From contig CALDOK010000120.1 of NCBI GenBank assembly GCA_937912125.1, positions 1-42,516 of the forward strand: a stretch of DNA of 42,516 bases. The letters are read 5' to 3'. Positions 26,101 through 39,475 of the stretch are shown piece by piece; within the stretch, counting starts at the first letter, position 1; every line of letters starts with the position of its first letter. A model generated the notes under the pieces. It ran no database searches, had not been told where the DNA came from, and saw only the letters and a program-made list of their open reading frames with translations. This DNA comes from an uncultured Pseudomonadota bacterium (lineage in GTDB: Bacteria > Myxococcota_A > UBA796 > JAFGLY01). Made by a program: the position numbers and the translations under genes.

Positions 26101-28211
26101 CAGTCGCTGTCGACACCGTCGGCCACCGCGTCGGGCGCGCCGGGGTAGACGCCAGCGTCGGAGTCGTCACAGTCGATGCTGGAGGTCGACACGCCGCTGC
26201 CGCTGCAGCTCAGATCGCTCGAGCTCATGGTGCCGCTGCTGCCGAAGCCGTCACCGTCACCGTCTTGGTAGCAGAGCTCCAGGCCGTCGCAGTCGCTGTC
26301 CACGCCGTCGGCGAGCGCCTCACTGGCCCCGGGGTGCACGGTGGAGTCGGCGTCGTCGCAGTCGGTGGCCAGCTCGGCGGCCACGTGGCCCAGCGGTGCG
26401 CTGCAGTCGAGCTCGGGCGCCGCTGGATCCCCATAGCCGTCGGCATCTGCGTCGGCGTACCAGGTGAGCACGTCCAGGGCGTCGTCCTCGTCCACCGTAC
26501 CGTCGCAGTCATCGTCCTCGCCGTTGCACAGCTCGCTGGCGCCGGGGAACTGGGCCGCGTCGGCGTCGTCGCAGTCGCTGGCGTCGACGGTCCACCCCGC
26601 CGGCTCGGAGCCCATGCAGTACGGTGCGCCCGGATCGGCGAGGTCGCCGTAGCTGTCTGCGTCCACATCCGGGTACCAGGTCACCGCGTCGGTGACGTCG
26701 GGGTCCAGGTGGTCCAGCAGGCCGTCACAGTCATCCTCGATGCCGTTGCAGATCTCGGTCGCCGCCGGATTGACGGTCGCGTCGCCATCGTCGCAGTCAG
26801 TGCCATCGCTGACGTGGCCCGCAGGCTGCAAGCAGGCGATGCGCGCGGCGGCGGTGTCTCCCCAGCCGTCGCCGTCCACGTCGGCGTACCAGGTTGAGGT
26901 GTCCAGGGCGTCGTCGTCCTCGAGCTCGCCGTCACAGTCGCTGTCGACCACGTCGCAGTACTCTGGAGCCCCAGGCCAGGTGGAGGAGTCCAGATCGTCG
27001 CAGTCGCCCTCGTAGCCCGAGGGAATGGACAGCGGCGTCCCACCCGAGGCCGTCACCCGGCTGTCGTAGTCCTGGTCCCAGTAGCCATCCCGGTCCTGAT
27101 CGCCGTCGTTTCCATCGCAGGTCTGGTCCACGCCGTCGTACCAGGCTTCGAGCGCCCCCGGGCTGACGGCCGAGTTGGTGTCGTCGCAGTCGGTGCCGAT
27201 GATCCCGTCCCGGTTGGCCAAGGTGTCGGTGGCGGAGCCGTCACGATCCTGGTCGAAGTCGTCATCGCCCGCACAGTCCTGGTCCACGCCGTCGTACCAG
27301 CCGTCCAGCGCGCCCGGGGAGACCTGGTCGGCGTCCACCTGCTCGAAGCCGTTGAGGGCCTCGAAGTCCGAGGGCAGACCGCCCGTGACGATGGGCACAT
27401 CCCAGCAGTCGCCCTCGGCGCCCACGGGTACCGCCAGGGGCGTGCCCCCAGCCGCGGTGACCAGCGCGTCGTACTCGGCCACCCAGTAGCCGTCGCCGTC
27501 CTGGTCGCCGTCGTTGCCGTCACAGTCCTGATCCACCCCGTCGTACCAGACCTCGGCGGACCCGGTGCCCCCCACGTCGGGGTCCGTGTCGTCGCAGTCG
27601 ACCTGATCGCAGAAACCCAGGCCGTCCGGGTCGGCGTCGAGCCCGTCGCCATCCGCGTCGCAGTCGTTGGTGTCGCAGTCCTGGTCGACGCCGTCGTACC
27701 AGACCTCGGCGGCACCGGGGTTGATCGCGGGTTGGTCGTCGTCGCAGTCACCGCCAGCGTAGTCGCTGTGGTCGAAGCCATCGGCGTCGGCGTCGAAGTC
27801 GCTGGCCCCGTCGCAGTCCTGATCGACGCCGTCGTACCAGATCTCGTCCGCGGCAGGGTTGATCTCTGCACCCGTGAGCTCGGCGCCGTCCGGCCCCGCG
27901 ACCTCGTCCCAGCAGTCACCCCCGGGGAGGCTACCGCTGGTGGGGATCTCCTGGGTGACCTGGCCCTGGTACTCGTCCGGCACGTAGCCGTCGCCGTCCT
28001 GGTCGAAGTCGTCGTCGCCCCCGCAGTCCTGGTCGATGCCGTCGTACCAGATCTCTTCGGCCCCCGGATGGATCTCGGCGCTGCCGCTGTCGCAGTCCTC
28101 AGGCCAAGGGACGCCGTCGCCGTCCGGGTCGTAGGCCGACTCGGCCAGGTCAGGGGGGATGAGGTTGCAGCCCGAGAGGGCCAGCAGGGTCAGGACGATG
28201 ACTGCGCGCAC
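23154..28211 (-). CDS. Giant lipoprotein: about 19 MopE-like metal-binding repeats plus seven-repeat FG-GAP propeller
   Basis: The protein has 1685 residues. The start is a GTG at 28,211 with AGGGG six bases upstream, chosen because it opens a lipoprotein signal (VRAVIVLTLLALSGC, Cys15). Residues about 25-1230 hold about 19 units of the MopE-like putative metal-binding motif: a DxDGDG loop, then DCDD, a PGA turn and E...DGVDQDCDG. They are rich in Asp and paired Cys. Residues about 1240-1685 hold seven FG-GAP repeats, each with GDVDGDGxDDLLVGA and a GAAYLLLGP strand about 64 residues apart. That is exactly one integrin-like seven-bladed propeller with calcium-type DxDxDG loops. It is the last gene of a four-gene operon, ten bases after the kinase gene. 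Export and surface location are well supported; binding of Ca2+ or Cu is inferred from the family. The first ~350 residues parallel the N-terminus of the protein at 31,167-37,601. Confidence 0.9.
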   Translation of the reverse strand: MRAVIVLTLLALSGCNLIPPDLAESAYDPDGDGVPWPEDCDSGSAEIHPGAEEIWYDGIDQDCGGDDDFDQDGDGYVPDEYQGQVTQEIPTSGSLPGGDCWDEVAGPDGAELTGAEINPAADEIWYDGVDQDCDGASDFDADADGFDHSDYAGGDCDDDQPAINPGAAEVWYDGVDQDCDTNDCDADGDGLDADPDGLGFCDQVDCDDTDPDVGGTGSAEVWYDGVDQDCDGNDGDQDGDGYWVAEYDALVTAAGGTPLAVPVGAEGDCWDVPIVTGGLPSDFEALNGFEQVDADQVSPGALDGWYDGVDQDCAGDDDFDQDRDGSATDTLANRDGIIGTDCDDTNSAVSPGALEAWYDGVDQTCDGNDGDQDRDGYWDQDYDSRVTASGGTPLSIPSGYEGDCDDLDSSTWPGAPEYCDVVDSDCDGELEDDDALDTSTWYADVDGDGWGDTAAARIACLQPAGHVSDGTDCDDGDATVNPAATEICNGIEDDCDGLLDHLDPDVTDAVTWYPDVDADSYGDLADPGAPYCMGSEPAGWTVDASDCDDADAAQFPGASELCNGEDDDCDGTVDEDDALDVLTWYADADADGYGDPAAPELDCSAPLGHVAAELATDCDDADSTVHPGASEALADGVDSDCDGLELCYQDGDGDGFGSSGTMSSSDLSCSGSGVSTSSIDCDDSDAGVYPGAPDAVADGVDSDCDGLESCYQDSDGDGFGGTTTVSSSSADCSGAGESLLGSDCDDTLAATYPGATETVADGVDSDCDGRELCYYDADTDGWGSDTTISTSTLDCSAVGQVVATGDCDDGDASISPEATEVLADGVDQDCDGQELCYEDLDGDGFGGSGAVASADLDCSGAGEAWSSSDCDDGEAGSHPGATELEADGVDQDCDGLELCYQDIDGDGYGGGGTTTSSDLACAGAGLSPTRDDCDDGVAAVNPGAGELCNGVDDDCDGALDEADAVDASTWYPDIDGDGWGASGAAVVQCVQPSGTVSIGGDCDDGDVGINPGATETLADGVDQDCSGGDSCYADADGDGYGGVDTVESDDLDCVDSGEAITASDCDDADASTYPGAAEACDGADDDCDGVVDEDDAFDATLWYADADGDGVGDSSGAVSACAAPDGYVDSALGADCDDGSADIHPGATELCNGVDDDCDGAVDEDDAADAGTWYLDADADGYGLDGTTHDACSQPSGYAGLAGECDDTDAAVNPGALEICSNFVDDDCDGLAVGCTPTGDILLDEADATLWGEDADDLAGYSVTWAGDVDGDGLDDLLVGARESATTGIYSGSAYLILGPLSGDSSLSGAHASFRGETYGDYAGCSVAGVGDVDGDGFDDLLLGASGNDAGGGNAGAAYLIHGPVTGELDLAVADVRLTGEDSGDQAGWSTSTAGDVNGDGLDDLLVGAFGNDLGGGNAGAAYLLLGPVTADLSLSASHARLLGEDTLDTAGSSVASAGDVDGDGLDDLLVGSPASDLGGSGSGVAYLVFGPVTGDLDLAGADARLIGDASDEAGRSVASAGDVDGDGLDDLLVGAPGCDVAGADAGAAYLLVRSVAGDVALSGADARLLGDSAGDEAGWSVAGAGDVDADGFDDLAVGALYDATTDTDAGAVYLSLGPLSGDHSLADASARLLGLAAGDAAGSSVAMGGDVNGDGYDDVLVGARENDSGGSDAGAVYLLLGGGL

Positions 28212-28221
28212 GCTGGCCCCT

Positions 28222-30243
28222 TCATTCCGCCTTGCAGCGTGTGAAGCCCGCACTGCAGCGGACGACGGTCGTGCCGCCACGATGGACGGTGGCGCGACCG
28301 GCCACCAAGGGCTCCCGCCCGGGGAAGGTGGCGCTGATGGTATAGGAACCCTCGGGGACCGAAGCCGGCAGCACGAAGGTGCCCCCTGCCCCGGACAGCA
28401 CGACCTTCTCGGCATCGCCCTCCACCTCGACGCGCCCCTTGGGGACCTCGGCCTCGGGCTCGACCTCGACGGCGTCACCGCCCTGGGTCGCCGCGGCGAC
28501 CTCAGCGCCAGCCCCAGCGGCCTGGGATGGGCTCGGCGGAGGAGCGCCAGACCCTGGAGAGGGCTGGAGCTGAGTGCTGGCAGGCTCCACGGGTGCAGGA
28601 GCGGCTGCCGCCGGAGCAGGCTGCACCGCCTCGGGCTGCGCCGGAGCGCTGGGCTCGGGCGAGACGGGCTGGACGGGCGAGACAGGCTGTGAAGGAGCCG
28701 GCGCAGGGTTCGCTGGAGCAGGCGCCAGGAAAGCCGGCGCGGGCTCCGAGATGCCCTGGGAGGACCCCAGGCGGTCCATGAGCACCAGCCCGATGGCGAC
28801 ACCGCCCACCAGCACCAGCAGCAGCACCAGCACCACGCCCAGCACCATCAGAACCTTGGACCGGCCGCCCTGGGCCTGGACCGGGGCGGGTGTCGGGGTG
28901 GGCGCAGGCGCAGGCGCAGGCGCAGGGGCAGGGGCAGGGGTGGAGGCAGGCGCCGCTGGGACCACCTGCTCACCGGGCACGGTGACGGCAGGCCCCAGCT
29001 CGCCAGAGCGGTCCAGGGGCCTGAGATAGGCGCCAGAGGCGGAGGGTGGAGGCGGCGGAGGGGGCGGGATGAGCCCGCTTCCCGTCCCCTGGGACCCCGT
29101 GGACGCCAGGGCCACAGGCCTGCGGAACTCACCGGAGCTCTGGCCTGCCGAGCTGGTGGGCACCACGTTCACGGGCCGGTTGAAGGCCCCTGAGCCTGTG
29201 CCGCTTGTGTCTCCGTGCGCACCGGCGGCAGGGCGCCGGAAGGACCCCGAGCCCGTGCTGCCCGCGCCTCTGGGAAGTTCGGCGAAGGTGCCCTCGGTCT
29301 GCTCGACCAGGGCCGAGCCGGTGAGGGTGTCGGCGGGGAGCTTGGCGATGCTCGTGAGGATCCCCGGCACCACATGCTCGGCCCAGTAGCGCAGGGGCTC
29401 GTCGTCGAAGCGCCGGCGCAGGTTGACGCACATTCGCTCCAGCTGACCCGCAGAGGGTCGATCGTCTGGATCGTAGGCCAGCAGGCTCCCCAGGAAGAGC
29501 AGCAGATCCCGGTTGCCCAGCCCCTGCTCCACCAGGAAGCGCAGGGCGGCGTCCACATGCTTGGTGTGGCGCTCGGGTACAGCGGAGGCTCTGCCGAAGG
29601 CCCGCCCCGTGACCAGCTCGAAGAAGACCACGCCGAGGGCGTAGACGTCGGCGGCTGCGGTGTCGCGGAAGTCCAGCCGCTCCGGCGCCATGTAGGGGAG
29701 CGAGCCCATGCCGTAGGCCTTGGTCTCGGCTTCGCGGGCGCCGAAGTCGGCGCGGGCGATGCCGAAGTCCAGCACCTTCAGCTCCCCGTTGGCGGTGAGC
29801 ACGATGTTGGAGGGCTTGATGTCGCGGTGGATCAGCCGCAGGGGCTTGCCGTCCGGCCCCGCGGTGTTCCAGGCCGAGTGCAGGGCACCCGCGACCTCGC
29901 CGATGATCTCCACCGCGGGCCCCATGGGGACGGTGGACTCGGCCAGGATGCGCTTGAGGTCCGCGCCCTCGACGTACTCCATGACCACAGCCCAGCGGTT
30001 GGCGAGCCGAACGAGCCGATCGGCGCGCACGATGGCGCGATGCCTCAGCATGCCCAGCAGCCGGGCTTCATCGCGCAGCCGGGCCAGGACCTCGTCCAGC
30101 CCCGCCATGTTCTCGTTGAGCACCTTGAGCGCCACGACCTTGGAGAAGCCCCCCTCACCGATGAAGCGCGCCCGGTACACGGTGCCGAAGCCACCTTTGC
30201 CCAGGGGAATCTCGATCTCGTAGCGGCGTCCTGCGTTCACCAT
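28222..30243 (-). CDS. Transmembrane Ser/Thr protein kinase with repeat linker and PEGA-like C-terminal domain
   Basis: The protein has 673 residues from the ATG at 30,243, which overlaps the previous stop by seven bases. Residues 8-270 are a complete Hanks-type kinase: glycine loop GKGGFG (15-20), ATP lysine Lys40 in VALK, catalytic HRDIKPSN (139-146, Asp141), DFG (159-161), APE (186-188) and Asp199 in the F helix. All key residues are present, so it should be active. Residues 310-460 are a Pro/Ala/Ser-rich linker carrying SGxFxRP-type motifs four times. A membrane helix spans 464-489. The periplasmic part is again Pro/Ala/Glu-rich and ends in a beta-domain resembling PEGA (RVEVEGD...LPASVPEGSYTISATFPG). 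Myxobacteria use many such kinases. Lying between genes for secreted giant lipoproteins, it may sense their state or control their production. Confidence 0.92.
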   Translation of the reverse strand: MVNAGRRYEIEIPLGKGGFGTVYRARFIGEGGFSKVVALKVLNENMAGLDEVLARLRDEARLLGMLRHRAIVRADRLVRLANRWAVVMEYVEGADLKRILAESTVPMGPAVEIIGEVAGALHSAWNTAGPDGKPLRLIHRDIKPSNIVLTANGELKVLDFGIARADFGAREAETKAYGMGSLPYMAPERLDFRDTAAADVYALGVVFFELVTGRAFGRASAVPERHTKHVDAALRFLVEQGLGNRDLLLFLGSLLAYDPDDRPSAGQLERMCVNLRRRFDDEPLRYWAEHVVPGILTSIAKLPADTLTGSALVEQTEGTFAELPRGAGSTGSGSFRRPAAGAHGDTSGTGSGAFNRPVNVVPTSSAGQSSGEFRRPVALASTGSQGTGSGLIPPPPPPPPSASGAYLRPLDRSGELGPAVTVPGEQVVPAAPASTPAPAPAPAPAPAPTPTPAPVQAQGGRSKVLMVLGVVLVLLLVLVGGVAIGLVLMDRLGSSQGISEPAPAFLAPAPANPAPAPSQPVSPVQPVSPEPSAPAQPEAVQPAPAAAAPAPVEPASTQLQPSPGSGAPPPSPSQAAGAGAEVAAATQGGDAVEVEPEAEVPKGRVEVEGDAEKVVLSGAGGTFVLPASVPEGSYTISATFPGREPLVAGRATVHRGGTTVVRCSAGFTRCKAE

Positions 30244-31154
30244 ACCAGCGTCACCCCCCCGACTACGCCCAGGCCCAGCGCGAGGCCGGCGGTCCCTTGG
30301 GCGGCGTAGCCGAGCGTGCGAGCGCGCTGGGCCAGCTTTGCGTGGTCCTGGAGCGCGGCGTCGGGGGCAGCGCCACAGCCGCCCCAGGTGACACACTCAT
30401 CCACCGCATCCTGCCATTGTCCACGGCTGACCAGGGCAGCCACGAGCAAGCCGCCAGAGGCCACGGCCATGCCCCCGGCGCCAGCCAGCAGGACCACGCC
30501 GCCGGTACCTCCCGCGGCATCCTCGGAGGGAGGCGGTACGATGTCGTCCTGCACGGGCGGCGGCGCCTGCCGGAAGACATCCATAGGATCGTCCTCGTGC
30601 ATGGCGGCCAACACGCTGATGGGCAGGTGGGCCCCGGCCGGCAGCCAGCCGGACCAGCGCACGTTCCCGTCGTCGTCGATCCACTGCAACACGAAGGGTC
30701 GATCTGAGGGCCGCGTGGTGGCGGGCAGTCCGTCGACATAGAAGCTGCCGAGGGTAGGCTCGGCCAGATCCGCCGAAGGCGCTTGTCCGTCCCGCAGGGC
30801 CGCGTCGAAGATCTGCCGCAGGGGATTGCCCCGGGGGGCCAGGCTCGAGGGCGGCCGCCAGGTCGGATCCGCAGCCAACACCGCCCGGAACGCCTCCTGG
30901 GCTCGCTGGGCGTCCTGGTCCGTGTAGGCGTCCAGCGCCATCAGCAGGTGCAGGCGCAGCACGATGGAGCTGTCCACCGCCGCGGCGGGGCACCCCACCT
31001 GCTCGCGGACCTGACGGATCGCGACCTCGAAGCCCTCTGCGTCCATGTCCTCGAAGGCCGCGACGCCCGTGTCCGCCTGCTGGCCGATCACGTCCAGGGG
31101 CACGGGGCAGTCAGCCACGGCCACGGCGCTGGCGAGCAGGAGGGTGAGGAGCAT
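30237..31154 (-). CDS. Secreted or membrane-anchored protein of unknown function in the kinase operon
   Basis: The protein has 305 residues. It begins with a signal peptide (MLLTLLLASAVAVADC). The next 100 residues are helical and TPR-like (VLRLHLLMALDAYTDQDAQRAQEAFRAVLAADPTWRPP), a pattern seen in myxobacterial periplasmic proteins with one or two TPR-like hairpins. A beta-rich middle (GSFYVDGLPATTRPSDRPF) looks like a PEGA-type segment: VDG then P near its end. Two Gly-rich hydrophobic stretches (about 218-243 and 280-304) could be membrane helices or the start of a barrel. The gene is 12 bases after the 2144-residue lipoprotein and overlaps the kinase start by seven bases, so translation is probably coupled. 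The kinase also ends in a PEGA-like domain, which suggests the two work together at the envelope. No family name is assigned. Confidence 0.75.
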   Translation of the reverse strand: MLLTLLLASAVAVADCPVPLDVIGQQADTGVAAFEDMDAEGFEVAIRQVREQVGCPAAAVDSSIVLRLHLLMALDAYTDQDAQRAQEAFRAVLAADPTWRPPSSLAPRGNPLRQIFDAALRDGQAPSADLAEPTLGSFYVDGLPATTRPSDRPFVLQWIDDDGNVRWSGWLPAGAHLPISVLAAMHEDDPMDVFRQAPPPVQDDIVPPPSEDAAGGTGGVVLLAGAGGMAVASGGLLVAALVSRGQWQDAVDECVTWGGCGAAPDAALQDHAKLAQRARTLGYAAQGTAGLALGLGVVGGVTLVW

Positions 31155-31166
31155 GCGCTGACCGTT

Positions 31167-37601
<6,435 letters not shown>

Positions 37602-37637
37602 AGCGCGCACCTCTAGTAGGCGGTCGACGGAACTGAC

Positions 37638-37667
37638 AGCATACCGGCCAGCGCCCTCCCCCCGCAA
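37638..37667 (-). promoter_or_regulatory. Candidate promoter of the giant-lipoprotein/kinase operon
   Basis: On the minus strand TTGCGG (37,667-37,662), an 18-base spacer and TATGCT (37,643-37,638) lie 37 bases before the ATG at 37,601. The operon diverges here from the ABC genes over 175 bases. The match to consensus is moderate. Confidence 0.35.
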
Positions 37668-37685
37668 TGCGTTGGGCGGCCTCTG

Positions 37686-37713
37686 TTGACGCGGGAACCC
37701 GCGGGGTTACCAT
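37686..37713 (+). promoter_or_regulatory. Candidate promoter of the ABC transporter operon with an inverted repeat in its spacer
   Basis: TTGACG (37,686-37,691), 16 bases, then TACCAT (37,708-37,713). The spacer contains CGCGGG-AA-CCCGCG (37,690-37,703), an inverted repeat that could be a repressor site. The block GTTACCATCGC is identical to the one in the phosphofructokinase promoter. Confidence 0.5.
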
Positions 37714-37776
37714 CGCGCGACCGAAGGGCCCGGTCCGCACCGTGGAAAGGGCCCTCACAAGGAGCGGTGGCACACC

Positions 37777-38712
37777 ATGATCGAGGTCCAGGACCTGTCA
37801 CGTCGCTACGGAGAACACCATGCCGTGCGCGGCGTCAACTTCGAGGTGGCGCGCGGGGAGGTCGTGGGCTTCCTGGGACCCAACGGCGCGGGCAAGACCA
37901 CGACCATGAGAATCCTCGCTGGCAGCCTCGGCGCTACCGGCGGCCGGGCCCTGATCGGCGGGGTCGACGTGGCGGAGCACCCCCGTCAGGTCAAGCGGCG
38001 CCTGGGCTACCTCCCGGAGCACCCACCGGTCTACGGCAACATGACCGTGGGCGCCTACTTGCGCTTCGCCGCGCGCATCAAGGGCGTGGCGGATCCGAAG
38101 GCGGCCGCGCTGGCCACCCTGCAGCGGGTCGGCCTCGAGGGCATGCAGGGGCGCGTGGTGTCCCACCTGTCCAAGGGCTACCAGCAGCGGGTGGGGCTGG
38201 CCCAGGCCCTGGTCCACGACCCCGAGGTGCTGGTGCTGGACGAGCCCACCAGCGGCCTGGACCCCGCCCAGCGCAAGGAGATCCGCGAGCTGATCCGAGC
38301 CCTCGCGGCCGGGGATCGCACTGTGATCCTCTCCACCCACGTCCTGCCCGAGGTGGAGCAGATCTGCGAGCGGGTCATCATCATCGAGCGGGGCCGCATC
38401 GTGGCCGAGGACACCCTCGAGGCCCTGGCCAGCCTGAAGCGCCGCGTGCGCCTGCAGGTCGCCCGGCCCGACGAGGCTCTGGGGATCGCGCTCGAGGCGC
38501 TCGAGGGCGTGGCCCGGGTCGAGGTGCTGGGCGAGGGCCGCTACGAGCTGGACGCCAGCGAAGACGTGCGGGCGGCCGTGGCCCGGGCTGCGGCCCCCTT
38601 CGATCTGCTCGAGCTGCAAGGCCGCGAGCGCCTCGAGGACACCTACCTGCGCCTGACGGGGGACGGGGCGAGCACCGGCGTCTGGAGCCCGACTCAGGAG
38701 GAGCAGCCATGA
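37777..38712 (+). CDS. ABC transporter ATP-binding protein, GldA-like
   Basis: The protein has 311 residues. The nucleotide-binding domain is complete: Walker A GPNGAGKT (34-41), the Q-loop region near LPEHPPVYGNMT, signature LSKGYQQ (131-137), Walker B VLVLDEP (151-157) and switch His188 in STHVLPEVE. After the ATPase core about 90 residues form the C-terminal regulatory extension common in ABC-2 exporters of the GldA/NatA/DrrA type. It energises the permease encoded next, whose ATG overlaps this stop as ATGA. The exported substrate is unknown. The presence of a GldG-like third gene places it with the GldA-GldF-GldG group, which is widespread and not limited to gliding bacteria. Confidence 0.93.
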   Translation: MIEVQDLSRRYGEHHAVRGVNFEVARGEVVGFLGPNGAGKTTTMRILAGSLGATGGRALIGGVDVAEHPRQVKRRLGYLPEHPPVYGNMTVGAYLRFAARIKGVADPKAAALATLQRVGLEGMQGRVVSHLSKGYQQRVGLAQALVHDPEVLVLDEPTSGLDPAQRKEIRELIRALAAGDRTVILSTHVLPEVEQICERVIIIERGRIVAEDTLEALASLKRRVRLQVARPDEALGIALEALEGVARVEVLGEGRYELDASEDVRAAVARAAAPFDLLELQGRERLEDTYLRLTGDGASTGVWSPTQEEQP

Positions 38713-39473
38713 GGAACATCCTGGCCATCGCCCAGCGTGAGGTCCGCCACTACTTCACCACGCCCACGGGCTGGCTGGCCCTGTGCGCGTTCCTGGTGAT
38801 CACCGGCTTCTTCTTCGTGCTCGAGGTGCGCTGGTTCGCCATGGAGTCCATGGAGACCGCCTACAACCCCTACCGGGAGCCGCTGGACCTGGGCGCCCAC
38901 CTGATCGCTCCGTTCTACGGCGAGATCAGCCTGATCCTCCTGATGATGTGCCCCGCGCTGTCCATGCGGCTCTTCGCCGAGGACCGGCGGCAGCGGTCCT
39001 TCGAGCTGCTGCTCACGTCGCCGGTGAGCACCCTCGAGATCGTGCTGGGCAAGTACCTGGGCGGCATGGCCTTCGCGAGCCTGATGGTCCTGAGCACCCT
39101 GCACTACGCGCTGCTGCTGCTGTGGGTCGGCGAGCCCGACATCGGCGTGCTGTTCAGCGCCTACCTCAGCGTCCTGCTCCTGGTGGGTGCCTTCATGGCC
39201 GTGGGCCTGCTCACCAGCGCCATGACCGAGAGCCAGGTGGTGGCGCTGGTGCTGGCGCTGGCTGCCCTGCTGCTGTTCTGGGCCCTGGCCGCTGTGGGCA
39301 TGATCGGCGGCGGGCCCTGGTCCGAGGCCCTGAGCGAGGCCAGCCTGTTCACCCACGCCGAGCCCATGGGCCGCGGGGTGCTCCGGCTGCGTGATCTCGT
39401 CTACTACGGCACCTTCATCGGCGTCTTCCTGTTCGCGACCCACCAGCGGGTCGAGGGCATTCGGTGGGGTTGA
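38709..39473 (+). CDS. ABC-2 type permease, GldF-like
   Basis: The protein has 254 residues with six predicted membrane helices, the size of the GldF/NosY-type ABC-2 permease. It starts NILAIAQREVRHYFTTPTGWLAL, and the motif FYGEISLILLMMCPALSMRLFAEDRRQRSFELLLTSPVS, given here only by its ends at about 75-112, is the diagnostic ABC-2 coupling region with its RSFELLLTSPV core. It overlaps the ATPase gene by four bases with a GGAGGAG site upstream, so the two proteins are made in step and should form one complex in the inner membrane. Confidence 0.92.
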   Translation: MRNILAIAQREVRHYFTTPTGWLALCAFLVITGFFFVLEVRWFAMESMETAYNPYREPLDLGAHLIAPFYGEISLILLMMCPALSMRLFAEDRRQRSFELLLTSPVSTLEIVLGKYLGGMAFASLMVLSTLHYALLLLWVGEPDIGVLFSAYLSVLLLVGAFMAVGLLTSAMTESQVVALVLALAALLLFWALAAVGMIGGGPWSEALSEASLFTHAEPMGRGVLRLRDLVYYGTFIGVFLFATHQRVEGIRWG

Positions 39474-39475
39474 GC

